Assembly: GCA_963815375.1 (NCBI GenBank)
Contig: CAWFGX010000012.1
Location: 310,001-374,000 of the forward strand
Reading direction: 5' to 3'
Origin: JASHPR01 sp963815375
GTDB taxonomy: Bacteria > Actinomycetota > Actinomycetes > Streptosporangiales > Streptosporangiaceae
Length of the DNA: 64,000 bases
Each line of letters starts with the position of its first letter. Positions within the stretch are counted from its first letter, which is position 1. The notes under the pieces are model-generated. The model searched no databases. It was not told the DNA's origin and saw only the letters and a program-made list of their open reading frames with translations. Both the position numbers and the translations under genes were made by a program. Shown here piece after piece: positions 35,352 through 43,490 of this stretch.

Positions 35352-37786
35352 TGCGACCAGTGTGGCTGCTTCTCGACGGGTTCGGGTCGTATCGGAGACC
35401 CACCGAGGTCGACTTCTCGGACGTTGACTATTTCGTCCTGACCGGGCCGACCGGGGCAGGCAAGACCACGGTGATCGACGGAATCTGTTTCGCGCTGTAC
35501 GGCAGGGCGCCGCGGTGGGGCAGCCAGGACGCGATCGTTCTTGCGCTGGCACCAGCGGCCAGTGCCTGCCGGGTGAGCTTGGTCTTCGAAGCGGGCGGGA
35601 AGCGTTACGCCGCGGTCCGGACACTGGCCCGCGACGACAGCGGCGTGATCACGCGGGAGGCGCGGCTGGAGCGGCTCGACGGGTCAGTGACACCGGACGC
35701 CTCGCTGGACGAGATCCTCTACGCAGCTGCCGATCACGTAGCCGACGGGCCGGACCAGGTCACGTCGGCGGTGCAGGAGATCCTCGGGCTGAGTTACGAG
35801 CACTTCACCCAGTCGGTGCTGCTGCCGCAAGGCAGGTTCGCCGATTTCCTCGAGGCCGAGCCGCACAAGCGCTACGAGCTGCTGATGGAGCTGCTGTCGT
35901 ACGGCGTCTACGGCAAGATAGGCCAGCTCGCTGGCAAGCGCGCGGAACGAGCCGCCGACCGGCTGCAGGCCGCCCAGCGCGAGCGCGCCGAGCTCTCCAG
36001 CGTGACCGAGGAGACCGAGGAACGAGCCTCAGAACGAGCTGAAAAACTGACCAGCTTCGTCGGTGACGTGGACTGGCGAGTGAACGACATCACCCGGGTA
36101 ACCGAGCAGGTCCAGCAGAGAGAGCAGCAAGTCGAGGAGGCCCGGGAGCAGATCAGCCTGCTGGCCGGGATCACCATTCCGGCCGACGTTCCTGACCTGG
36201 CCGGCGAGATCGCGCGGGCTGAGCAGGCGGTTGCCGCCCGGCGGCAGCAAGCCGACGACGCGGAACAAGCCGTGGACGAAGCAGAACGCGTCCTGGAAAC
36301 CCTGCCAGACCGGCACGCCCTGGAAGCGTTCAGAAAACTCTATGACAGGCGGCGCGTCTTGAGCGCCCAGCGGGAGCAGTACCAGCTTCAGCTGACCGTG
36401 AAGATCAACGTCGAGAAGACACGCGCTGCCGCGGTCGAACCCATGCAGGCCAGGGTCAGGCAGATCCGGGCCGCGCGCGACTCGGTGCAGCAGACGAACG
36501 TCGCGTACGCGATGGCCAGGCAACTGCAGCCGGGCCAGCTGTGCCCGGTCTGCCTGCAGCCAGCCACCGAGATACCGCACCACGCGCTCCCGCCTGGCCT
36601 CCGGGAGACGCAGGCGGCGGCCGAGGTTGCCGAGAAGAACCTGGAAGAGGCCCGTGACGCTCACGCCGACGCGGTCCGTGAGACGGCAGTTGCCCGGATC
36701 AGGCTGGAGAAAACTCTGGACCAGATCAACGAGGTCGCCGCTGCGCTTGGCTCTGGGCCGGACGAGTCCGAGGTAGGAGACATTCTCGCCCGTGTTGTCG
36801 AGACCGAGTGGCGGCTGCGCGGGTCACGCGAGGACGCGCGGGCGCGCCGGAATGGGGTGCATACCGCTGAGAGAGAACGCGCGGACCTGACTGAAAAAGA
36901 ATGGCTGGCGTGGGATGAGCTGCGGCGGGCGCGGGATTCCGTCGCCGGGCTCGGCGCGCCGGCGGTCGCGGACCGTGACCTCGGCGCCGCCTGGTCGGCC
37001 CTGGCCGACTGGGCTCGCGCGCAGCACGCCGAGCGCGCGGAGCATCTCGACTGGCTGGAACGTGAGGCCGCCAACCAGCAGGGCATCCTGGCCGAGTTGA
37101 CGCGGACGCTGCAGCAGCTGTTCGCCGAGCACGACGTGGAGGTCGCCGATGTGCTGGATGCGCCCACCGTCGTGGCAGCGGAGAAAGCGCGGGCGGTCAG
37201 CGAGTACGTGGTGATCGCCCGGGAGCGGGAACGGGCGAACCAGCTGGACGATCAGATCCTCGCCAGCCGGGAGGAGGCGCAGGTCGCCGGCGACCTGGCA
37301 AAGCTGCTGCGGGCGATGTCGTTCGAGCGCTGGCTGTGCAGCGAAGCGCTGGATTCGCTGGTCGCCGAGGCGTCTACAACTCTGCTGGAGCTGTCAGGCG
37401 GCCAGTACCTGCTCGACCGGGACGACGCAAACGATCTGGTCGTGGTCGACCACCAGGACGCCGGGGCGCGGCGGCCAGTGCACACGCTGTCCGGCGGCGA
37501 GAGGTTCCAGGCGTCACTCGCACTGGCGCTGGCGGTGTCGCGGCAGGTCGCGGGCCTGTCGGCAGGGACCCGTAGCCTGCAGTCGATGTTCCTGGACGAG
37601 GGTTTCGGCACCCTGGACGAGGAGACGCTGGAGACCGTCGCGTCCACGCTAGAGCGGCTCGCCGCCGACAAGGAGCAGATGGTGGGACTGGTGACGCACG
37701 TCCCAGCGCTGGCCGAGCGGGTCCCGGTTCAGTTCGTTGTGAGCAGGAACGGCGGTGGTTCCTCGGTGCGCAGGGAGCTGGTCTGA
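35348..37786 (+). CDS. sbcC: DNA repair exonuclease ATPase SbcC
   Basis: The Rad50-like ATPase partner of SbcD. It starts with DGFGSYRRPTEVDFSD and Walker A TGPTGAGKTTVIDGI (about 32-46), continues with FTQSVLLPQGRFADFLEAEP (Q-loop region), and has coiled-coil arms around the zinc hook CPVC near residue 399. The C-terminal lobe carries the signature LSGGERFQASLALALAVSRQ near 713 and Walker B SMFLDEGFGTLDEETLE near 747. At 812 residues it is shorter than E. coli SbcC (1048), implying shorter arms. Translation is coupled to sbcD, with GGGAGGC before the ATG. Flanking zeta modules on both sides place it inside the conflict island. Confidence 0.95.
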   Translation: MMRPVWLLLDGFGSYRRPTEVDFSDVDYFVLTGPTGAGKTTVIDGICFALYGRAPRWGSQDAIVLALAPAASACRVSLVFEAGGKRYAAVRTLARDDSGVITREARLERLDGSVTPDASLDEILYAAADHVADGPDQVTSAVQEILGLSYEHFTQSVLLPQGRFADFLEAEPHKRYELLMELLSYGVYGKIGQLAGKRAERAADRLQAAQRERAELSSVTEETEERASERAEKLTSFVGDVDWRVNDITRVTEQVQQREQQVEEAREQISLLAGITIPADVPDLAGEIARAEQAVAARRQQADDAEQAVDEAERVLETLPDRHALEAFRKLYDRRRVLSAQREQYQLQLTVKINVEKTRAAAVEPMQARVRQIRAARDSVQQTNVAYAMARQLQPGQLCPVCLQPATEIPHHALPPGLRETQAAAEVAEKNLEEARDAHADAVRETAVARIRLEKTLDQINEVAAALGSGPDESEVGDILARVVETEWRLRGSREDARARRNGVHTAERERADLTEKEWLAWDELRRARDSVAGLGAPAVADRDLGAAWSALADWARAQHAERAEHLDWLEREAANQQGILAELTRTLQQLFAEHDVEVADVLDAPTVVAAEKARAVSEYVVIARERERANQLDDQILASREEAQVAGDLAKLLRAMSFERWLCSEALDSLVAEASTTLLELSGGQYLLDRDDANDLVVVDHQDAGARRPVHTLSGGERFQASLALALAVSRQVAGLSAGTRSLQSMFLDEGFGTLDEETLETVASTLERLAADKEQMVGLVTHVPALAERVPVQFVVSRNGGGSSVRRELV

Positions 37787-37838
37787 CCGTTTCGATCACG
37801 GGCACGGGCGATGACGGCGCAGCGTTATCGTCCCTGGT

Positions 37839-37997
37839 ATGGACTTTGACCGGCTGACTATCGCCTTGCTCGTGCTGCGTGAGGACGCGCCGGACCTGTC
37901 CGAGGAGGAGGCGGCTGCGCTCCAGGACGCGCACCTGGCCCACCTGGCGGCCCGCACTCGACAGCCGAGGCCTCCAGCTGAGGGGTCTGGCGGCTAA
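37839..37997 (+). pseudogene. Truncated YciI-like ORF (52 codons)
   Basis: A short open frame, ATG to TAA, reads MDFDRLTIALLVLREDAPDL then SEEEAAALQDAHLAHLA, which matches the N-terminal part of YciI-family proteins (a DAPxLxEEEAxxLQDAHLAxLA pattern). The usual domain is 90-100 residues, but here homology ends after about 37 residues and a basic Arg/Pro tail follows. Its stop overlaps the end of the convergent zeta-fusion gene by 4 bp. Probably a decayed gene, though a translated peptide cannot be excluded. Confidence 0.5.
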
Positions 37998-38920
37998 GTG
38001 CGGCTGGCTACGGTGGATGCCCTGGCGAGTTCTTGGTAGTCCTCGTCGGAGAGTTTCCCGAGATCGTAAGCGAGAACGACATCATCGAATGACCCTGGAA
38101 CATAGGGCTCGGGGTCGTCGACAGCTGGTGCCGCGTCCTGCAGCTCGGGCGGGCAGGCTGGAGGCACTGCGGGCCAAGTACGCAGGCCGAAGTAGCAGGC
38201 CAGATCCTCCAGGCTGATCGTCCCGGTGCGATAGGCGTCGATCATGCCGGTGACCTCGCTACTGGGAAACATGCCATTCAGCGGGTGTTTGCTCGCAATG
38301 GAGAGCCTGCCGCGCGGGGTGGCCGGTGCGCGTTCGGTTGCGCGCTCTGCCGACGGGAGGGCCAGAGCGCGGATCGCTTCGGGCGGGATGTATCGGCCGC
38401 CGAAACCACGGCCTGACAGGTACTCGTCGTCGCCGCGGCGGTGCGCGGCGTCGACGCGGCGTACCGATTCCTCGATCGTCAGCTCTGCGAAGAGAGCTTC
38501 GACGCGGTAGCCGGCCAGTCGCAGTGTGTCCAGCAGCGCTTGCGTGGCGGGCAGGGACGCCATGGAAACGTCCCAGATCAGGTTCCGCCCCTCGGCCATG
38601 GCGCGCAGGCCCGCCCGCTTAGCCAGGAACTGCGCCTCGGCGTGCGCCAGGTCGGCGACATCCATCGGCGTTAGCCCCGCCATCACCGGGATCATGCCGC
38701 GAGCGGCCATCTGCCGGAGGATCCTGTCGATGCCGATTGTGAAGTAGCGGCACTGATCCACACCCGCTGCGCGAAGCATTCCTGGCTTGTCTGCGCCGGG
38801 CAGCCCGCCAGCGACCACGGCGTGCCGTTCGGATGGAACGCCCCCGGCCTCTTGGTACATCGAGGCCACCAGCAATCCCTGTTCCCGGTTCCGATCCGGC
38901 TTCCAGATCATGACGGTCAT
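37994..38920 (-). CDS. Fused zeta-like kinase and partner domain with degenerate P-loop
   Basis: This 308-residue protein joins both components of the zeta modules in one chain. Residues 1 to about 185 match the kinase domain: RHAVVAGGLPGADKPGML in place of GGLPGAGKTTVL, FTIGIDRILRQMAARGMIP in place of INPDDIK, LTPMDVADLAHAEAQFLAK, LIWDVSMASLPATQ and DAAHRRGDDEYLSGRGFGG. Residues about 215-305 match the small partners: SSEVTGMIDAYRTGTISLED, then DDPEPYVPGSFDDVVLAY and KLSDEDY. The invariant glycine before the P-loop lysine is aspartate, and the Ser/Thr after it is proline, so ATP binding is probably lost. The N-terminal ARTDLP/GHPSSP block is absent. Confidence 0.85.
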   Translation of the reverse strand: MTVMIWKPDRNREQGLLVASMYQEAGGVPSERHAVVAGGLPGADKPGMLRAAGVDQCRYFTIGIDRILRQMAARGMIPVMAGLTPMDVADLAHAEAQFLAKRAGLRAMAEGRNLIWDVSMASLPATQALLDTLRLAGYRVEALFAELTIEESVRRVDAAHRRGDDEYLSGRGFGGRYIPPEAIRALALPSAERATERAPATPRGRLSIASKHPLNGMFPSSEVTGMIDAYRTGTISLEDLACYFGLRTWPAVPPACPPELQDAAPAVDDPEPYVPGSFDDVVLAYDLGKLSDEDYQELARASTVASRT

Positions 38921-39167
38921 AGTAAGTCATACCTTGACATGCTAGTCGGATTACCTGAGAAGACCGTGGGCGGTAACTCGATGCAGAGGGTCTTGGCGGC
39001 GCCGACTGGCGATATGGGGGCGCGACGCAGACGGTCGCGCTCCGGGCTACTTGCTGCTCAGGAGCTTGACGATCTGGGTAGCGGGGACCTGAGCATGGGG
39101 CGACGACGAGACGATGGGTGGACTGGGGAGACCCGCGTGCAGCAGGCCGTTCTGCCGACTGCGGCAG

Positions 39168-39521
39168 TCAGGCTCGCGAGGCGATGATCTCCCGGGGGTC
39201 GAAGGTGGCGCGGACAGCTGCGATCTTTCCGTCGCGGACTTGGGTCCAGTTCGCTACCGGCGTCGGCGGCGCGACCGTGGTGTGCAGGTCGAACCAGGTG
39301 ATGACGTCGCTGCCGTCTGCGGCCATCTTCTGCACTACGACGTCGGTCGTGATCGCGTAGAGCCCTTTTACCGACTCGGCCATCTCGTCGGCGTTCCCGG
39401 CCGTGCCGAGTGGGCCGACGAAGGTGGCGTCATCGGCCAGCAGCGCGCGCAGGGCCGCCGGGTCCTGTGCCCGCCAGGCGTCAAAGTACGCGGTAGCGAG
39501 CGCTCGTGGATCGTCTGACAT
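39168..39521 (-). CDS. SnoaL/NTF2-like domain protein
   Basis: A 117-residue single-domain protein of the NTF2-like superfamily: DPRALATAYFDAWRAQDPAA, LRALLADDATFVGPLGT, AESVKGLYAITTDVVVQKM and ITWFDLHTTVAPPTPVANW with a final DGKIAAVRATFDPREI strand. These act as small-ligand binding proteins or enzymes with varied substrates. It lies about 58 bp downstream of the AhpD-like gene on the same strand, so both may be one transcript controlled by the divergent MocR regulator. Confidence 0.82.
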   Translation of the reverse strand: MSDDPRALATAYFDAWRAQDPAALRALLADDATFVGPLGTAGNADEMAESVKGLYAITTDVVVQKMAADGSDVITWFDLHTTVAPPTPVANWTQVRDGKIAAVRATFDPREIIASRA

Positions 39522-39579
39522 CTCACTCCTTCTCGTCAGCGTGGACGGTTGCGGGCGACCGTGACCGGAGCCGGTCTGG

Positions 39580-40074
39580 TCACGGCTGGTAGGAGCCTGG
39601 AGGCCAGGGGCGAGCGGCCACTCCGACAGTGTTCCAGGCGTTGATCGCCACTATGAGGCTGAGCAGCGCCGCCACCTCGCCGGGACTGAACTGCCGTGCC
39701 ACCTCCTCGTAGGCTGCGGCCGGAACGTGGTTGTCGGCCATCAGCGTGACCTCCTCCGTGAACGCCAGCGCGGCCCGTTCGTGATCGTCGAAGAACGGGG
39801 TCTCCCGCCAGGCGGGCACAGCGTACAGGCGCTGCTCGGTCTCCCCGATGGCCCGGGCGTCCTTGGTGTGCATGTCGATGCAGTAAGCGCAGCCGTTGAT
39901 CTGCGAGGCCCGAAGGCGGACAATCTCGCGCATCCGTGGGTCGATCCCGGCCTGGTCGAGTTCCTTGATCGCCGCCCGCTCCAGGTGCGCCATGGCGCGG
40001 GCGAACCCCGGTGCGTGCGCCTCGAAGTCCAGCCGGACTGGGATCTGCTGAGCGGTGGTCTCTGTAGTAGTCAT
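39580..40074 (-). CDS. Carboxymuconolactone decarboxylase/AhpD-like protein
   Basis: A 164-residue protein of the CMD/AhpD fold. The redox motif CAYCIDMHTKDAR with CxxC and the following histidine is clear, preceded by MREIVRLRASQING and followed by HERAALAFTEEVTLMAD and LLSLIVAINAWNTVGVAARP. Such proteins are alkylhydroperoxidase- or peroxidase-like thiol enzymes. The ATG at 40074 is where homology begins; the longer frame to 40260 would cross the divergent promoter. Divergent pairing with a MocR-type regulator is common in actinobacteria. Confidence 0.88.
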   Translation of the reverse strand: MTTTETTAQQIPVRLDFEAHAPGFARAMAHLERAAIKELDQAGIDPRMREIVRLRASQINGCAYCIDMHTKDARAIGETEQRLYAVPAWRETPFFDDHERAALAFTEEVTLMADNHVPAAAYEEVARQFSPGEVAALLSLIVAINAWNTVGVAARPWPPGSYQP

Positions 40075-40121
40075 GGGATCGAACTTAACCGCATAGTGGC
40101 CTGCAGGTAAGGTCCAGTTCC
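40075..40121. promoter_or_regulatory. Divergent promoter/operator between AhpD-like and MocR genes
   Basis: The 47-bp gap holds AGTGGCCT on the plus strand and, facing it, ACTGGACCTTA on the minus strand. Both resemble the AAAGTGGWCTA box reported for actinobacterial PdxR regulators. Binding by the adjacent MocR protein is inferred. Confidence 0.4.
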
Positions 40122-41606
40122 ATGCGGAAATCATGGGCCACTTCAAGTCTGGACCTGCACCTGGACGTGGCGGGTACCGGGGTACGCGCTGGTCTGGAAG
40201 CGGCGCTGCGAGACGCGGTCCGGACCGGGCGCCTGGCGGCGGGCACCCGGCTGCCTTCATCCCGCGCGCTGGCCGCTGACCTCGGGATCGCGCGCAATAC
40301 GGTGGCCGACGCCTACGGCCAGCTGGTCGCGGAGGGCTGGCTCACTGCCCGGCAGGGCTCGGGCACCCAGGTCGCAGGGCCGCCGTCCGATACTCGCCTG
40401 CCTGCCGGCACCGGCGCCGGACCTGGGGCCGACCCGCCGCCGAGTACCGGGGCCATGACACCGGCCGAGGCGGAATTGGGCGGTTCGGCGGAAGTGCCGA
40501 CCGGGACTGGCCGCGGCAGGCCCCGTTATGAGCTGCGAGCAGGGCTCCCAGACCTGTCCTCGTTTCCGCGCACCGCGTGGCTGGCAGCTGCGCGCAGGGC
40601 ACTGAACGCTGCGCCCGCGCGAACCCTCGCGTATGGTGACCCCCGCGGCCGCCCGGAATTGCGGCGCGCGCTGGCGGAGTATCTCGCTCGTGCTCGTGGC
40701 GTCCGGCTGAGTCCGGACCGGATCGTGGTCTGCACCGGGTTCACCCAGGGACTGGGACTGCTGTGCCAGGTGCTGGCCGACCGCGGCGCCACCTCCGTGG
40801 CGGTCGAGGCCTACGGCCTTCTGGGGAGCCTGGGTACCCTCGCCGCCCACGGCCTTACACCCGCCGTGCTCCCGGTCGACGACGGCGGCGCGGTACTGGA
40901 TGGCGCTGCCGGCGCGCAGGCGCTGCTGCTGACTCCGGCGCACCAGTTCCCGCTCGGCCCCGCGCTCGCTGCCCACCGGCGCTCGCAAGCGGTCCGGTGG
41001 GCCGCCGCGACCGGAGGACTCGTCATCGAGGACGACTACGACGGGGAGTTCCGTTACGACCGCCAGCCCGTCGGCGCGCTGCAGGCACTGGCCCCTGAAC
41101 AAGTCGTCTACGCCGGAACGGCCAGCAAGACGCTGGCGCCCGGGCTGAGGCTGGGCTGGCTGGTCCTCCCAGCCAGTCTGGTCGACGACGTGGCAGACGC
41201 CAAGGCTCAGGCCGACGCCCACACCGGCAGCTTCGAACAGCTCACCCTCGCCGAGTTCATTGACTCCGGCGGTTACGACCGGCACATCCGCCGCAGCAGG
41301 CTCGGCTACCGGCGGCGCCGGGACCGCCTAGTCGCCGAGCTCGCCCACCGCGCTCCTGGTGTCCGCCTTACCGGCATCGCGGCCGGCCTGCACGCGGTCG
41401 CTGAGCTGCCCGGCAGCCAGACCGAGTCGGATGTCACCGCCCGCGCAGGCCGCCGGGGCCTGTGGGTGGAGGGTCTGGGCAACTACGCCAGGGGCGAGCA
41501 CACCCGGGGACCTGCCCTGGTGATCGGTTACGCCGCTCCGCCCGACCACGCGTTCACCGCAGCCCTCGCCCGCCTGTGCGCGACCCTCGCCGACCCCGCG
41601 GGCTAG
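40122..41606 (+). CDS. MocR/PdxR-type GntR regulator with aminotransferase-like domain
   Basis: A 494-residue regulator: winged HTH (about residues 20-85; LRDAVRTGRLAAGTRLPSSR, LGIARNTVADAYGQLVAEGW, GSGTQVAG), a Pro/Gly-rich linker, and a fold-type I PLP aminotransferase-like domain. PLP-site elements are VVCTGFTQGLGLLCQVLADR, LLLTPAHQFPLG, VIEDDYDGEFRYDR and the Schiff-base lysine in YAGTASKTLAPGLRLGWL. MocR proteins often sense PLP or amino compounds. Divergent from the AhpD-like gene, which is the likely target. Confidence 0.92.
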   Translation: MRKSWATSSLDLHLDVAGTGVRAGLEAALRDAVRTGRLAAGTRLPSSRALAADLGIARNTVADAYGQLVAEGWLTARQGSGTQVAGPPSDTRLPAGTGAGPGADPPPSTGAMTPAEAELGGSAEVPTGTGRGRPRYELRAGLPDLSSFPRTAWLAAARRALNAAPARTLAYGDPRGRPELRRALAEYLARARGVRLSPDRIVVCTGFTQGLGLLCQVLADRGATSVAVEAYGLLGSLGTLAAHGLTPAVLPVDDGGAVLDGAAGAQALLLTPAHQFPLGPALAAHRRSQAVRWAAATGGLVIEDDYDGEFRYDRQPVGALQALAPEQVVYAGTASKTLAPGLRLGWLVLPASLVDDVADAKAQADAHTGSFEQLTLAEFIDSGGYDRHIRRSRLGYRRRRDRLVAELAHRAPGVRLTGIAAGLHAVAELPGSQTESDVTARAGRRGLWVEGLGNYARGEHTRGPALVIGYAAPPDHAFTAALARLCATLADPAG

Positions 41607-41645
41607 CGGAATCCAGCACCGGGGCACCCCCGCAGGACAGCTCTT

Positions 41646-42095
41646 TCATCCGGTAACCAGCGCCCAGGTCGTCTTTCCGCTGGCCTCCCGCTCGCAGCCC
41701 CACTCGGCGGCCAGCGCCTCAACAAGCAGCAGCCCGCGCCCGCCGTCGTCACCGAGGTCAGGCGAACGGCGGACGGGCATCTCGTCGCTGCCATCCCATG
41801 CGCGAATAAGGACGCGCGTCCGGTCACAGCCGAGCCACAGCCGCACGACGGGCAGCTCCACAGTTCCTAACCGCTGCGATGCCTGAACGGAGTTCGTAAC
41901 CAGCTCGCTCACCAGGAGTTCGGTAGTTTCGATGAGGCGTTCCATCCGCCATTCCCAGAGCATATGGCGCGCGTGAAGCCGGGCACACGGCACTGCGGTG
42001 GGCAGCGCTCCCAGCTCCATCTGGCTGCTCAGCGGCCATTCATGCACACCAGGGCCGGGCACAGACGCGAAAGCTCCCGGTCGGGGGCTGATCAT
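41646..42095 (-). CDS. HATPase_c_2 ATP-binding protein (anti-sigma-like)
   Basis: A single-domain ATPase of the RsbW-like class: WPLSSQMELGALPTAVPCAR, the N-box ELLVSELVTNSVQAS, VLIRAWDGSDEMPV and the G-box DDGGRGLLLVEALAAEWG, ending GKTTWALV. It is paralogous to the gene at 24240-24710. The start is uncertain; the sequence upstream of the ATG at 42095 is AT-rich and promoter-like, so I prefer it over the GTG at 42164. It is divergent from an XRE/DUF397 pair, a classic actinomycete trio. Confidence 0.85.
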   Translation of the reverse strand: MISPRPGAFASVPGPGVHEWPLSSQMELGALPTAVPCARLHARHMLWEWRMERLIETTELLVSELVTNSVQASQRLGTVELPVVRLWLGCDRTRVLIRAWDGSDEMPVRRSPDLGDDGGRGLLLVEALAAEWGCEREASGKTTWALVTG

Positions 42096-42248
42096 GGCCA
42101 GAGTCAAGCACTCTGGGTCACCGTTCTGCAGGACTTCATTCTGAAATATTGCTACCGAAGCCACATTGAGATAAAAGCAGTGTGAACTGCACGAGGCGAT
42201 GCTTTCATGACGGGTGAGAGCAGTCCTCGCTTCGAGGGAAGGCGAGCG

Positions 42249-43136
42249 ATGACCGAGCAGACGACCGGTTCCACGGTGCCGCGCAGGCAGCTAGGCCGCC
42301 ATCTCCGCGACCTTCGCAACAGCCAGCGCTTAACCGTCCGTGCGGCAGCAGAGCGACTGGAGTGGTCCGAAGCCAAGATCTGGCGCATCGAGACCGGCCA
42401 GGTCGGCCTGCGCAGCCTGGACGTCCAGGCCATGTGCCAGATCTACGGGGCCGCAGCCGACTTAACCGAGGCCCTCATGGGCCTGGCCAAAGAAACCAAG
42501 ACCCGCGGCTGGTGGCACTCCTTCGGCGACGTCATCCCCGAAGGCTTCGACGTCTACATCGGCTTAGAGGAAGCCGCCGCCAGCATCTCCTGGTACGAGT
42601 CCGAACTAGTGCCCGGCCTCCTGCAAACCGAGCCCTACGCCCGCGCGGTCATCGCAGCCGACAAGCCAGCAGTGGCCAGTGAAGAGATCGACCGCCGCGT
42701 TCACGTGCGGATGGCACGACAGATGCTGCTGACCCGGGTGACAGCACGCCCCGAACTGCGGATCGCCCTCAACGAGGCGATCCTCCAGCGGCCCGTGGGC
42801 GGCATCGAGGTCATGTCCGAACAACTCGTCTGTCTTCTGAATGCCAGCGATCTACCGAACGTCGACCTGCGCATCATCCCATTCAGTACGGGACTGCACC
42901 TCGGCGTAGTCTCGGGGCCGTTCGAGATCCTGCGCTTCCCGCTGAACGGCGACGGCCGGCAGAGCGAGCCGCCCACTGTCTACGTCGACGGGTTCACTGG
43001 TGACCTGTACCTGGATAAGCAGCGAGAGATCGAGCGTTTCGACCAAGCCTTCAGCGGTATATGGTCCGCCGCTCTCAACGAGACGGCATCTCGCGAACTT
43101 ATAAGAAGAGCATCGGAGGAGCTACAACAATGCTGA
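42249..43136 (+). CDS. XRE-family regulator with DUF5753 domain (WhiJ-like)
   Basis: A 295-residue protein: N-terminal HTH (about 10-70; LGRHLRDLRNSQRLTVRAAA, WSEAKIWRIETGQVG) and the DUF5753 domain with WWHSFGDVIPEGF, YIGLEEAAASISWYESELVP, GLLQTEPYARAV and RMARQMLLTR. The ATG at 42249 follows GGGAAGGCGAGCG. It overlaps the DUF397 gene by 7 nt, the standard arrangement for WhiJ-like systems that control development or antibiotic genes in Streptomyces. Confidence 0.93.
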   Translation: MTEQTTGSTVPRRQLGRHLRDLRNSQRLTVRAAAERLEWSEAKIWRIETGQVGLRSLDVQAMCQIYGAAADLTEALMGLAKETKTRGWWHSFGDVIPEGFDVYIGLEEAAASISWYESELVPGLLQTEPYARAVIAADKPAVASEEIDRRVHVRMARQMLLTRVTARPELRIALNEAILQRPVGGIEVMSEQLVCLLNASDLPNVDLRIIPFSTGLHLGVVSGPFEILRFPLNGDGRQSEPPTVYVDGFTGDLYLDKQREIERFDQAFSGIWSAALNETASRELIRRASEELQQC

Positions 43137-43378
43137 CCCCAGAATGGCGCAAGAGCAGCTACAGCAACAGCAGCTCCAACTGCGTCGAAGTCAAAGGAGT
43201 CTGGCGCAAGAACACGCACAGCAACGGCCAGGCGAACTACGTAGACGTCCGCCTAGGTGCCCCAGACGCCGTAACGATCCGCGACTCTGAGAACCCCACC
43301 GGCCCTCAGCTAGCTGTAACCCCGAACGCATGGTTCGACTTCACCACCAGCATTAAGCACGGTGAGCTCGACCTCTGA
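43130..43378 (+). CDS. DUF397 protein with internal duplication
   Basis: An 82-residue partner of the DUF5753 regulator. The first DUF397 hairpin appears twice: WRKSSYSNSSSNCVEV and then WRKNTHSNGQANYVDV, followed by VTIRDSENPTGPQL and TPNAWFDFTTSIK. A normal DUF397 protein has one copy in about 60 residues. The ATG at 43130 has GGAGGAG upstream and lies within the end of the regulator gene, indicating coupled translation. Confidence 0.9.
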   Translation: MLTPEWRKSSYSNSSSNCVEVKGVWRKNTHSNGQANYVDVRLGAPDAVTIRDSENPTGPQLAVTPNAWFDFTTSIKHGELDL

Positions 43379-43490
43379 AATATCTGGCCTGCGCTAGCCT
43401 GGAACCAGGAGAGCTGCCCGCGTACCTACTGGTACGCAACTGACATACCGGATCTGGGCCAGAGGGCGGAAATACGCGCTCTGTAGCTCA

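Noticed and set aside
43379..43490. Possible tRNA or structured RNA between the DUF397 and Cys-rich genes
   Set aside because: No cloverleaf, no TTCRA loop and no convincing hairpin could be drawn.
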